Positions 1 through 8,398 of a DNA stretch of 16,615 nt are shown in pieces (within the stretch, counting starts at the first letter, position 1; the number at the start of each line of letters is the position of its first letter). Made by a program: the position numbers and the translations under genes. The DNA is from Ramlibacter sp. (GTDB lineage: Bacteria; Pseudomonadota; Gammaproteobacteria; Burkholderiales; Burkholderiaceae_C), in assembly GCA_016713005.1 (NCBI GenBank), contig JADJPY010000007.1, positions 1 to 16,615 of the forward strand, given 5' to 3'. A model generated the notes under the pieces. That model did no database searches and was not told the DNA's origin. It saw nothing but the letters and a program-made list of their open reading frames with translations.

Positions 1-266
1 CGGCCTCAAGCGCGTGTCGCTCACCAACCTGTTTGTGCCCAGCTCCGGGGGCGGTGCGCGCGGTGCTGGCCGGCTGGGGTGTCGGCGTGGTTGCCCCGGC
101 TGCTGGCGCGTCGGCCCCCTGCAGCAGGGGCGCTGGTCAGTAATGGCGGCAACATGCACTGCCCATCCAGCTGTACTGGCACTGCTGGAACACGGAATCC
201 GACGTGCTGGACGCCCTGACGGGCGCGCTCACCGGGGCGGCCGCGGCCGCCGTGACGACGCACTGA
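1..266 (+). CDS. argP: LysR-family regulator, ArgP (IciA)-like, C-terminal fragment, frameshifted
   Basis: This is the end of a LysR-type regulator whose 5' part lies outside the window. Reading frame 2 gives GLKRVSLTNLFVPSS. Switching to the frame at base 54 gives VRAVLAGWGVGVV, then PRLLARR in another frame. The frame from base 165 gives IQLYWHCWNTESDVLDALTG and stops with TGA at 264-266. The order FVP, then A-G-WGVGVVP, then LYWHCW followed by a DALTGAL helix, matches the effector-domain C-terminus of ArgP, which in relatives activates a lysine/arginine exporter gene in response to basic amino acids. At least two single-base frame changes interrupt it. The ArgP assignment rests only on this short tail. 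Another LysR subfamily is possible. Confidence 0.55.
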
Positions 267-309
267 GCCGGGTGTCCAATGGGACGCAGAACCACCTCGT
301 CGTTGGCCG

Positions 310-2045
310 ATGTATTCCGCACTGCGTGCCGCCATGGTCGTCGTGTTTGCTGCTTCTTGCGGGCGGCGGGGCCGGTCCGCGCACCGTGCTGGACCTGGAC
401 GCGGCGCGATGACCGGTGGCTGGAGCGGACTGGGGCGACTACTGGGTCGACACCACCGGCAGCGCTAACGCTGCAGCCGATGCTGCGGCCGGGCGCCGAT
501 GCGCAACGCCCCCCGCCGGCGCTTGGCATGCACCCGCTTCAAGCCCGGCCGGTGCCCGTGGATCCGCTGGCGCGTCCCGGCCGCGCCCGACGCCGAGCGC
601 TGGTACCTCAAAGAAGCTGCCCAACGCCGGGCTGGACCGGGTCACGCTGTACACGCGCCCCGGGAGCGCGGCTGGTCGCAACGGTCTGCGGGCGACCGCG
701 TGGCCGTGAACCGACTGGCCGCTGCCGCACCTGGCATACCGATACTGCCGCTGGCCGTGTCCGCCGCCGACGCCAGCTACTACGCCCTGCGCATCGAGGC
801 CAGCAACAGCTTTTCAACGCCGCTGCAGTTCGTCAGCGAGCCATCTCAGTGCAGAACACGGCAGCGCATCTCCTGTTTGCACGGCATCTGCTTCGGCCTG
901 CTGGCCATGTGGTGGTGATCTTCGGCTGGGTCAGCGCTGGTGATGCGCGACATCGCCTACTTCTGGTTCAGCCTGTTTGCCCTGCTGTTGATGGCCACCG
1001 TGGCCAACTGGGTCAGCGTCGCGGGCCTGCACCTGGCATGGCCTAACGATCCGGTGTGGAACGACGCGGCCGAATACGTGCTGCCGGTGCTCAACTGGCG
1101 CCGCTGGTGGTGTTTGTCGCGCTGACGGTGTCCATGCGCGCCCACGCTCGGCGTGGGCGTTCGGCCTGTTCTGCGCCACCGGCGGTTTCTGCACCTGGCA
1201 GCGGCCGCGGCGGCGAGCGTGCTGGGCAGCCCGGCGGCTGGAGGTGTCCCTCGCTGCCATCGGCACGCTGTCGCTGGCCAGCGTGGCGGGCATGGCACTG
1301 CAGTCCTGGTATTACCGCTTTTGCCCGCTGGTTGCTGCTGGCGTTTTCGCCCATGGTTGCGGCCCACTGCCGTTCCCGGTGGCGCGCTCCATGGAGTGGC
1401 TGCCGCTGGGCTTCCTGACCCAGCACGGCATGCAGCTGGCGCTGGCGGTCACGCTGCCGGCGCTGTTCTTCCCTGCCGATCCTGCGCCGGGAGCGCCGCG
1501 ACTACCGCCGCCGCCTCGCAACTCGACCCCAGGTCGACCCCACTCACCGGCACGGTCAGCGACGACGTGTTCGCCCCCCGCCACGCACCCTCATCGAGCG
1601 ATCGGCGCGCTTTGACCACCAGTCCGCGGTGGTGCTGGTGGACTTCACCATGCATCGCCTGCGCGAGAGATTCGGCCTCGGGGCCGTGCTGGAGAATGCT
1701 GCTGCGCCAGGCGGTCAGCTGAAACTTCCACGGTGCGCGATGTGGACACGGTGGCATACTGGGCGATACGCGCTTTGGCATCCTGATCGAGGTGGTGCCC
1801 ACCGACCGTGGCGCCGCGCTGGGCTCAGGTGCTGGCGCGGCTGATCATGCCGTTCTCGCGCATGCCCGAGGGAGCTGGCGATTGCGGTGGTGGCGGTGGC
1901 GCTGGTGCCCGCGCATGGCGAGAGACACCGGACGAAGTGATCGAGCGTCACGGACGGCTTGATCAGGAGCGCGCCGCCATTAACCACCAAGACGATCTTT
2001 GTCGTCGGTGCATGCCGGCCGCCCTGCCGTCGTCCGAGCCGATGA
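310..2045 (+). pseudogene. 7TM-DISM receptor with degenerate GGDEF domain, frameshifted
   Basis: This is a sensor-like membrane protein of about 578 codons, readable only across many frame changes. The ATG at 310 begins a hydrophobic leader (MYSALRAAMVVVFAASCG). A periplasmic 7TMR-DISM domain follows, with ADWGDYWVDTTGSA near 420, DAERWYL near 590, LDRVTLYTR near 632 and YYALRIEASNSFSTPLQFVS near 779-838. The seven-helix region spans about 860-1480, with MRDIAYFWFSLFALLLMATV as one clear segment and QSWYYRF near 1300. A GGDEF-type domain covers about 1520-2000, with PLTGTVSDDVFA in place of the usual DPLTGLLNR start and VRDVDTVA followed by LGDTRFGIL in place of GGDEF. The last frame ends TTKTIFVVG and stops at 2043-2045. 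Members of this class normally couple a ligand-binding domain to c-di-GMP synthesis. The altered signature argues against cyclase activity. The frame changes look like sequence errors because motifs survive on both sides. Confidence 0.65.
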
Positions 2046-2113
2046 CCTGAAGCTCGCCAGTCACAAAGCATACGGCCCGACCGAAGCGCGACGCGCAAGG
2101 CTAAAATTGCGCC

Positions 2114-2735
2114 ATGACGACCGCCTCCCTCCCCGGACCTCCTTCAAGCAGCAAATGCTCGCCGCGCGCGGACGCCATCATTGCCGGCGTCCGGCGCCTG
2201 CTGGCCAGGGGCTTTGACGCCATGACGGTGGACGAAGTGGCGGCCGCCGTGGGCCGTGCCAAGGCCGAAAGCCTGTACAAGCGTTTCCCATACGGGAAGA
2301 CGGCCGCGGCGGCGTGGTGCACGCCATGCGCCGCGCTGTCGCGTTCTGGAGCAGATCCGGCCGGCCGACTCGGCGCTGCAAAAGCTGCGCGCCACGGCAC
2401 GCCTTTGGACGTGCAGCTGCAGCTGGCGGGCGAAAACCGTCGCTGCCCAACCCAGAAACTCGTCGCCCCCGCGCCACCCTGCTGGGCAGCCGCGACTACG
2501 CTGGACGCGCTCATGGAGAGGTAAAGCGACCGCATCCGGCGGCTGGATCGAGCGGGCCCAAGCCGACGGCTGTCAACCAAGCTGCCACGCCATCGCCGTG
2601 CTGTACACGCTGTGCGGAGACGCGACCCGGTGCTGGAGTTCCTCAAGATGGAGGCCAGCTTTGGCGACGACGAAATCGTCGAGCTGGTGCTGAGCACCTG
2701 TTTTACGACGGACACGACCGCCCGAGCACGACTAG
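2114..2735 (+). pseudogene. TetR/AcrR-family transcriptional regulator, frameshifted
   Basis: The ATG at 2114 opens a TetR-type DNA-binding domain: PRADAIIAGVRRLLARGFDA, then MTVDEVAAAVGRAKA and SLYKRFP, the classic helix-turn-helix order at residues about 15-60. After the KRFP motif the frame breaks and the ligand-binding half continues in other frames: VVHAMRRAVAF, LEQIRPADSALQKLRA, GSRDYAG, WIERAQADG, HAIAVLYTLCGDPVLEFLKM, then EASFGDDEIVELVLSTCF. The usual TetR length of about 205 residues puts the end near 2735, where a TAG at 2733-2735 shares a CTAG with the proposed stop of the convergent usp gene. The frame holding the stop is uncertain, and one alternative runs to 2829. The target genes cannot be told from the sequence. 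The receptor gene just upstream lies on the same strand. Confidence 0.7.
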
Positions 2736-3190
2736 CACCGAGCGCCAGTTCGAAGCTGACATCCGCAACACCGGCGCCGCGATTGCGCCAGCACGCAAAT
2801 CAGCCACTGGGGAAACCCATGCCGGTTGACGATGGTGCCGTGGCCATGGAGCCGTCACCACCAGGTCGAGCGTCGGCGTGCGGAGATGACCACCGCCGGG
2901 CACGGGCCGACCTTGTTGCGCTCTTCCACGCGTCAATGCCATGGCGCATCAGGAGCTGCTTTCCCGGGGACGAGCACGCTTTCGGCCCTTTTTCTTCCTC
3001 GTAGTGTGGCCCGGATTTCTTGACGACGTCGGCGCCCACGGCGGCGCGCGCCCCACAACAGCAGCACCGGCTGGGCCGTGAACACCGTGTATTCGTTGGC
3101 GGTGCCAAACAGTTCCAGGGATGCGTGGTCAGGTAAAGTAGCATCTTCTTGGTGAACCTTGCTGCCGTCGACTGCGAGCAGGATATTCAT
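2732..3190 (-). pseudogene. Universal stress protein (UspA family), frameshifted
   Basis: The start ATG is the complement of 3188-3190, preceded by a good GGAG ribosome site (complement of 3196-3199, five-base spacing). The protein begins MNILLAVDGSK, the nucleotide-binding beta-strand and D/G/S signature of Usp proteins. It continues as SLELFGTANEYTVFTAQPVL, then KQLLMRHGIDA, then a TPTLDLVV segment standing where the LVMGSHG stretch is expected. The tail AGAIAAPVLRMSAS matches the usual VLA..PVLL end of the fold. Four or more frame changes are needed. The full length of about 150 residues agrees with single-domain Usp proteins, which bind ATP and help survival under stress or starvation. 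The gene converges on the tetR gene with almost no spacer. Its exact 3' end is inferred, not certain. Confidence 0.7.
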
Positions 3191-3279
3191 GGCGTCTCCG
3201 TGTGGGGTAACTTGCAGTGTGATGGCGGAGTGCCCGCGGCAACCGCAAATCAAACCGCGCCGCTGGCCGGGCGCCGCTT

Positions 3280-3296
3280 GCTATCAATTCAGTAGC
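3280..3296. repeat. Intergenic repeat, copy 1 (palindromic module only)
   Basis: The 17-nt module GCTATCAATTCAGTAGC lies 21 bases past the stop of the phosphoesterase gene, between it and usp. Its 3' module matches the other copies at 4545, 13296 and 15922. The upstream half (about 3250-3279) is G+C-rich and does not align without gaps to the 58-bp form seen elsewhere. Confidence 0.6.
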
Positions 3297-3317
3297 ACTC
3301 AAGCGGTATTGGCGGGG

Positions 3318-4140
3318 TCAGGTGCCCGTTTCGACCAGCAAGCCGGGCGAAAGCCCTCCTGCTCCGGATTTGCTGGCATAGCCAACGGGTTGGCCACCTC
3401 CGGCAGCTGCGGGGCTCGGCACCGCAACTGCGGGCCGCGCGTGCCGGTAGTCGCTGGGCAGTGCGGGTGGCCGTGCAGCCACACATCGGCGTGGTCCAGC
3501 AGGGCGTCCAGTGCGTTGCAAAAACCCGCCGTCCCCGGCGTCCGCCGTAGCGCGGGTCGGCGCTGCACGGCTGGGCGCAGAAATGCGTCACCACCACCGT
3601 GGGGCCGTCGTGCAGCTGCCAGCGCCTCGCGCAGCCGAACCTGCGCGGCCAGACCCGCTCGCGCGTCCTGCGCCAGCATGGGCTGGCCACCGCGCGGGCG
3701 GTGGCGCTCGGGTAGTGGTTGGCGGCGCGAAACGCCTTTTCGCCGCTTGGGGTTAAGCCGCCAGATGGCTGGCCCCGGTTCGGCAAAAGCGTCAAAGTCG
3801 GCCCACAGCGTGCTGCCGACGAAGCGCACGCCCTGCAGCACAAGGCTGCGCCGCTCAGCCAGGTGATGCCCAGCCGGTCGCAGGTGGCGGAGCCGCGCCA
3901 GCGTGGCGTCGTGGTCAGGCCGTCGAACTCGTGGTTGCCCGGCACGTACAGCACCGGGACCGGCCAGCCCAGCGCCGGGGCGAAGCGCTCCAGCCGAAGT
4001 CGTCGCCCTCCGGGCGGGAGCCGCTGCTGGTAGGAGCCGATATCCCCCGCCAGCACCAGCAGGTCGGCCCCAGGTTGGGCGCAAGTCGAAGCGCCGGATC
4101 GGCCTCCGAGGTGCAGGTCAGTTAACAACTGGATTTTCAT
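3318..4140 (-). pseudogene. Calcineurin-like metallophosphoesterase, frameshifted
   Basis: The start ATG is the complement of 4138-4140. The protein shows the metal-binding motifs of the superfamily in order: TDLHL (D8 and H10), LLVLAGDIGSYQQR, VLYVPGNHEFDG, TVVVTHF, and WLHGHPH in place of the common GHTH. The end, GLLVETGT, is followed by a stop at 3318-3320. Several frame changes split it, for example after AGDIGSYQQR and around the GNHE motif, and two long frames (3289-4140 and 3299-4084) each carry part of the protein. The reconstructed length of about 274 residues fits the single-domain family. These enzymes hydrolyse phosphomonoesters or phosphodiesters using two metal ions. The substrate cannot be told. 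No strong ribosome site precedes the start. Confidence 0.75.
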
Positions 4141-4219
4141 GAGGCGAGTCTAAATGCCGTATCTATACAAGCCTTGGCTGGGGTTATGCCGCCTGCGCAT
4201 GATGAAGGCTTGAAAAACT

Positions 4220-4231
4220 AGGGAAAACCCT
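4220..4231. promoter_or_regulatory. AGGG-N4-CCCT dyad upstream of small gene
   Basis: AGGGAAAACCCT lies about 50 bases before the ATG at 4283. A second AGGG-N4-CCCT dyad occurs at 5559-5570 upstream of the two-TM protein. It is a possible operator. There is no evidence beyond symmetry and position. Confidence 0.25.
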
Positions 4232-4282
4232 TAACCTGCAGACATTGCAACTTGGCGCCCCCTTTTGAACGGCGCACACACC

Positions 4283-4468
4283 ATGTTCAGCCTGTTTGCC
4301 TCCCTCTCCCAGATGTTCTCTTCCAGCCGCGCCGCCGCACCGGCCGAAGCCGGCATCAGCCCCGCGCGCGCCCTGATGGAAAGCGCCGACGCCCTGGCCG
4401 GGCTGGACCCGCATCAGGCCGAAGAACTCCGCCTGGCCGCCAGCGCCTGGCTCAGCGTCGCGCGCTGA
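4283..4468 (+). CDS. Small conserved-type protein, 61 residues
   Basis: The ATG at 4283 encodes MFSLFASLSQMFSSSRAAAP, then a helical stretch ending HQAEELRLAASAWLSVAR and a TGA stop. The frame is intact, unlike its neighbours. The start is amphipathic, with no convincing signal peptide or full membrane span. The C-terminal half is Ala/Leu/Glu-rich and likely alpha-helical, with the DPHQAEELR-type pattern I associate with small uncharacterised proteins of Comamonadaceae (recognition from memory, not a search). It stands alone: the phosphoesterase is divergent upstream and lysR is convergent downstream. An upstream in-frame ATG at 4265 would add six residues (MNGAHT) but looks less natural. Function unknown. 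Confidence 0.5.
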   Translation: MFSLFASLSQMFSSSRAAAPAEAGISPARALMESADALAGLDPHQAEELRLAASAWLSVAR

Positions 4469-4507
4469 AAGCACCCGGAGCCTGCCTGCGCCCTGGTTTT
4501 GGGGGTC

Positions 4508-4562
4508 AAATCGGCCTCCAGCCCCCGTCCCTGTTGATTGACCCGCTATCAAATCGATAGCG
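4508..4562. repeat. Intergenic repeat, copy 2 (about 55 bp)
   Basis: This aligns without gaps to the copies at 13259 and 15885: it starts AAATCGG, has AGCCCCCG in the middle, and ends in the 17-nt palindrome GCTATCAAATCGATAGC at 4545-4561. The surrounding CCGCTATC/GATAGCGG arms (4543-4563) make a perfect 8-bp stem. The lysR stop codon (4549-4551) lies inside the palindrome. Confidence 0.75.
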
Positions 4563-5511
4563 GTTTGGCGAAAGCCCGCTTGGCAGCCGCCTGCACCGCC
4601 AGGCGCAGCCACGCATGCGCGGGCTCACGCTCGCGGCGCCGGTGCCACAGCGAGTCCATGGACGGTGGGCGTCAAACGGCAGCGGGCGCAGCACCAGCTC
4701 GTCCGCCATGCCGGTGACGCCCACAAAGTGGCGCGGCAGCACCGTCAGCAAGTCCGAGTGCGCCACCACCCGCCCGGCGGTGAAGAACTGGTTCACCGTC
4801 AGCACCACCCGCCGCGTCCGCCCGATCGAGGCCAGCGCCTCGTCGATGAAGCCGAACGGCCGGCCGGAGAAGCTCACCAGCAGGTGGTGCGCGGCGCAGT
4901 AGCGGGCCACGCTCATCGGCCCCGCGCCAGCGGGTAGCCCTGGCGCATCTGCACGTATTCGCCGTCATACTGCCGCTCGTGCGCGAACGTCACCACCGGC
5001 CGGCCTGTGCCTGGGCCGACCAGGTCGGCCAGCACGGCGGGAAATACCCCACCGCCAGGTCCGCCCCGCCGTCGTCCAGCAATCGGCGCGGGTCGCGCGT
5101 GGTCAGCGGCACCACCCGCATCGACACCCCGGCGCGTCGCCCTCCAGGATGTCGATCAGGCCGGGGATCAGCTCGGCGGCGGTGGCGTCCGCCATGGCCA
5201 GCACGAACGTGTCCTGCGCCTTCGAGGCGGTGAAATCGCCGGGCGCGAGCGACGCCTCCAGCTGGCGCAGGTTCCGCTCACCGCGGGCCACAGCGCCAGG
5301 GCGCGCGGCGTCGGATCCACGCCAAAGCCGTTGCGGCGCACCAGGTCGTCGCCCAGCGCCTCGCGCAACCGCCGCAGGGCGTTGCTCACCGCCGGCTGCG
5401 TCCAGCGACAGGGTGCGCGCGGCGCGCGTCAGGCTGCGCTCGGTCATCACCCGCATCGAAGATCCGCAGCAGGTTCAGGTCCAGCGTGCGGAAATTGGGC
5501 ATTCTTGTCAT
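4549..5511 (-). pseudogene. LysR-family transcriptional regulator, frameshifted
   Basis: The start is the complement of 5509-5511 (MTRMPNFRTLDLNLLRIFDA). ATGs at 5514 and 5502 are alternatives. The winged-helix domain is readable across frames as MTERSLTRAARTLSL, then SNALRRLREALGDDLVRRNG, the standard LysR recognition helix and wing. The effector domain follows: LVLAMADATAAELIPGLIDI-like text near 5170, RVVPLTTRDPRRLLDDGGAD, ADLVGPGTGRPVV, then an intact stretch from 4916 (MSVARYCAAHHLLVSFSGRP through GVTGMADELVLRPLPFDAHR). A further frame change gives SMDSLWHRRRE and the tail AKRAFAKPLSI. About 320 residues is full length for the family. It is divergent from the membrane protein at 5602, which is the most likely target. 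The last residues and stop are encoded by a repeat. Confidence 0.8.
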
Positions 5512-5527
5512 CATTCCCGTGAATGAT
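5510..5527. promoter_or_regulatory. Perfect dyad at lysR start, candidate autoregulatory site
   Basis: ATCATTC-CCGT-GAATGAT is a perfect inverted repeat with 7-bp arms overlapping or abutting the lysR start. A T-N11-A pair can be drawn inside it, as in many LysR sites. Its position between divergent genes suits autoregulation. Confidence 0.45.
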
Positions 5528-5553
5528 AACCATCACAAATCTAAATTTGGAAA

Positions 5554-5575
5554 ATATCAGGGTGAACCCTAATAT
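5554..5575. promoter_or_regulatory. 22-bp imperfect dyad between divergent genes
   Basis: ATAT-c-AGGGT-ga-ACCCT-a-ATAT lies 26 bases upstream of the ATG at 5602. Nine base pairs are symmetric around a two-base centre with one mismatch. It is a likely operator for the divergent LysR protein or another regulator, close enough to affect the membrane-protein promoter. Confidence 0.45.
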
Positions 5576-5601
5576 CTGGGCATCCATTCAAAGAGTCCGC
5601 C

Positions 5602-6180
5602 ATGACCAGTTTTGTCCCACGTTGAGATGCCGACCGAGCACCCCGGTGTTGCGCGCTTCGAGGCGAGCCGCTGGCAACCTGCGCACGGCCGCCAACCGTT
5701 TTGACAGCGCCAAGGGCCTTGCCGCCTTCCTGCTGGCGGCTGTGGTCTCCGCCATGCTGGTGGTGGCCGACCAGGTAATGTCCACCTGGGCCGACGGCCA
5801 CCTGATGGCCGCCTGGATCGTGATGTGGGCGATCGCCTTCTCAGTGCTGGCCATGTTTGCCGGTACTGCGCGGCGCTTCTCGCGCAACGTGATCGCCCTG
5901 GGCAACGAATGGGCCGCCGCCTCGGCGGCCCGCCGCCGCGCCGACGCACGGCTGTGGGCTGTGGCCAGCAACGACCCCCGCGTCATGGCCGACCTGCAGG
6001 CCGCCATGCTGCCGCAGCGAAGCCGCCAGCGAAGCACTGTCGCCCGCCGCAACGCCGGCACCGGTGGCCAAGACCGGCCTGCCGGCCGTCGACGCCGACG
6101 AAGCCCTGGCCGACAACGACTGGCGCCGCGTGGCCGAGATGCACCTGCCCCCGCACAAGCGCTACATGCTCTCCATGTAA
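5602..6180 (+). pseudogene. Uncharacterised two-TM membrane protein, frame changes
   Basis: The ATG at 5602 starts MTSFVP. In the current sequence it meets TGA at 5623-5625, but the neighbouring frame continues MPTEHPGVARFEASRWQPAH. After a TTTT run near 5699 a third frame gives FDSAKGLAAFLLAAVVSAML, the first membrane span, and then HLMAAWIVMWAIAFSVLAMF, the second. A cytoplasmic Ala/Arg-rich helix follows (ARRRADARLWAVASNDPRVM), then DADEALADNDWRRVAEMHLP and the end HKRYMLSM with TAA at 6178-6180. Start and stop are in the same frame, so the changes cancel. The repaired length is about 192 residues. I recognise the pattern as a conserved hypothetical of Comamonadaceae with no known function. 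The divergent lysR gene probably controls it. A strong terminator follows. Confidence 0.65.
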
Positions 6181-6199
6181 GCCCTGCCCCGCAGGCATG

Positions 6200-6228
6200 A
6201 AAAAAGCCACCCGCGGGTGGCTTTTTTT
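6200..6228. terminator. Rho-independent terminator, bidirectional
   Basis: The stem GCCACCCG/CGGGTGGC (6206-6221) is a perfect 16-base palindrome flanked by AAAAAA on the left and TTTTTTT on the right. It can end the membrane-protein transcript and, on the other strand, the pckG transcript, which stops at 6278. Confidence 0.9.
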
Positions 6229-6277
6229 GTGGCGCCTCGCGCAGTGGCTGCGGCTTTGACAGCGGCAGTGGCCGGGT

Positions 6278-8134
6278 TCAGGCCGCCAGGCGCTTCTCGA
6301 TGCCGGCCTTGGTCTCCAAGAGCGCGCGTGGCAGGTGGTGCTCCAGCTGCTTGAACAGCTCGTCGTGCAGCTTGAGCTCTTCGGTCCAGGCGGCCGTGTC
6401 AATGCTGGTCACCGTGCGGAACTGCTCGGCGCTGAACGCCAGCCCGTCCCAGTTGAGCTCGCCATACGCCGGCGCAACGCCAAACAGCGTCTGTTCGCCC
6501 TGCGCCTTGCCTTCAATGCGGTCAATCATCCACTTGAGCACGCGCATGTTCTCGCCGTAGCCCGGCCAGACGAACTTGCCGTCGGCGTCCTTGCGGAACC
6601 AGTTGACGCAGAAAATGCGCGGCAGCGTCGCGCCCTGGCCCTTGAGCCGGGGCTCCATGTCCAGCCAGTGCTGGAAATAGTCGCTCATGTTGTAGCCGCA
6701 GAACGGCAGCATCGCAAACGGGTCGCGGCGCACCACGCCCTGCGCGCCAAAGGCCGCGGCGGTGGTCTCGCTGCCCATGGTGGCGGCCATGTAGACGCCT
6801 TCGGTCCAGTTGCGCGCCTCGGTCACCAGCGGCACGGTGGTGGAGCGGCGGCCGCCAAAGATGAAGGCATCGATCGGCACGCCCGCCGGGTCGTCCCAGG
6901 CTGGGTCCAGCGCCGGGTTGTTGGTGGCGGCCACGGTGAAGCGGGCATTGGGGTGCGCCGCCTGCGCGCCAGCCTTGCCGTCTTCGGGCGTCCAGTCCTT
7001 GCCCTGCCAGTCGATCAGATGCGCGGGCGGCTCGTCCGTCCATGCCTTCCCACCACACGTCGCCGTCGTCGGTCAGCGCCACGTTGGTGAAGATCACGTC
7101 GCGGCCCAGGCTGGCCATGCAGTTGGGGTTGGTCAGGGTGTTGGTGCCCGGGGCCACGCCGAAATAGCCCGCCTCGGGGTTGATCGCATACATGCGGCCA
7201 TCGGCGTGGGGCTTGACCCAGGCGATGTCGTCACCGATGGTGGTGACTTTCCAGCCGGCAAACGCCTTGGGCGGCACCAGCATCGAGAAATTGGTCTTGC
7301 CGCAGGCGCTGGGGAAAGCCGCTGCGACGTGGTACTTCTTGCCTGCGGGCGAGGTCACGCCCAGGATCAGCATGTGCTCGGCCAGCCAGCCCTGCTCGCG
7401 GCCCATGTTGGAGGCGATGCGCAGCGCAAAGCACTTCTTGCCCAGCAGCGCGTTGCCGCCGTAGCCGGAGCCGTACGACCAGATCTCGCGCGTCTCGGGG
7501 GTAGTGCACGATGTACTTGGTGGTGGGGTTGCACGGCCAGGACGTCGTGTCCTTCTGGCCCTCGGCCAGCGGCGCGCCCACGGTGTGCACGCAGGGCACA
7601 AACTCGCCGTCCACGCCCAGCACGTCGTACACGGCGCGGCCCATGCGGGTCATGATCTTCTGGTTGACGGCCACGTAGGCGCTGTCGGTCAGCTCGATGC
7701 CGATGTGGGCGATGTGCGAGCCCAGCGGCCCCATCGAGAACGGCACCACATACATGGTGCGGCCCTTCATGCAGCCGTCAAACAGCGGCTGCAGCGTGGC
7801 GCATCTGCGCCGGGTCCATCCAGTTGTTGGTGGGGCCGGCGTCTTCCTTGGCGGCCGAGCAGATGAAGGTGCGGTCTTCCACACGGGCCACGTCCGACGG
7901 GTCGGAGCAGGCCAGGAAGCTGTTGGGGCGCTTGGCCGGGTTGAGGCGGCGGAACGTGCCCGCATCCACCAGCTGCTGGCACAGGCGGTCGTATTCGGCC
8001 TGGGAGCCGTCGCACCAGTAAATGGTGTCGGGCTTGCACAGGGCGGCCATGTCCGCCACCCAGGCAATGAGCCTGGCGTTCTTGACGTAGGCCGGGGTGT
8101 TCAAGTTCAGCCCCTGCATCACGGGAGAGTTCAT
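6278..8134 (-). CDS. pckG: Phosphoenolpyruvate carboxykinase (GTP), with frame changes
   Basis: This enzyme (EC 4.1.1.32) converts oxaloacetate plus GTP to phosphoenolpyruvate, CO2 and GDP at the entry to gluconeogenesis, in the cytosol. The start ATG (complement of 8132-8134) follows AGGAG (complement of 8142-8146) with seven-base spacing. Family marks are CKPDTIYWCDGSQAEYDRL near residue 35, GRTMYVVPFSMGPLGS, SYGSGYGGNALLGKKCFALR, the nucleotide loop FPSACGKTNFSML near residue 275, TIGDDIAW, NPEAGYFGVAPGTN and FGGRRSTTVPLV. The full span is 619 codons, normal for the GTP family. Three frame changes interrupt it: near 7800-7812, in a run of five G at 7497-7501, and near 7039-7044. Together they are frame-neutral, and all motifs are intact, so I treat it as a real gene with base errors. 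A terminator follows its 3' end. Confidence 0.92.
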
Positions 8135-8156
8135 CCGGTCGCTCCTAAGTTGAAAA

Positions 8157-8168
8157 CCTGATTTCAGG
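8157..8168. promoter_or_regulatory. Short dyad in pckG leader
   Basis: CCTGA-TT-TCAGG lies 23 bases upstream of the pckG start. The interval 8135-8322 otherwise shows no gene. It should hold the pckG promoter, but I find no clear -35/-10 pair. Confidence 0.2.
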
Positions 8169-8322
8169 AGGCCTGGCGCGCAGGGCTCATGGAATGGGGC
8201 TGAAAGGGATGTCGATTTTATGAAACCGGCCCGTAACCATCCGGCCGACCAGCCCTTCTTCCATGCAAAACCTGCATGAGGTTATGCACGCGCCAGAGGC
8301 ACCGCAGGCCGCGCGCGAACGG

Positions 8323-8365
8323 TGCAAACAAAAGAAAACGCCGCTGCAGTTGCCTGCAGCGGCGT
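8323..8365 (-). terminator. Rho-independent terminator of the 45-residue gene
   Basis: On the minus strand, a perfect 12-bp stem (ACGCCGCTGCAG/CTGCAGCGGCGT, 8338-8349 and 8354-8365, four-base loop) is followed by a T-rich run (complement of AAACAAAAGAAAA). It lies 33 bases past the stop of the small membrane gene. Confidence 0.85.
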
Positions 8366-8398
8366 CGGAGGGGGTTTTGGAGCGGAGGGGCCGCTGTA

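Noticed and set aside
279..1046. 255-codon plus-strand frame
   Set aside because: It crosses the frame breaks of the 7TM-DISM gene and lacks its motifs over most of its length.
6335..7655. Two long plus-strand frames (251 and 281 codons)
   Set aside because: They are antisense to pckG, whose motifs span the whole region on the other strand.
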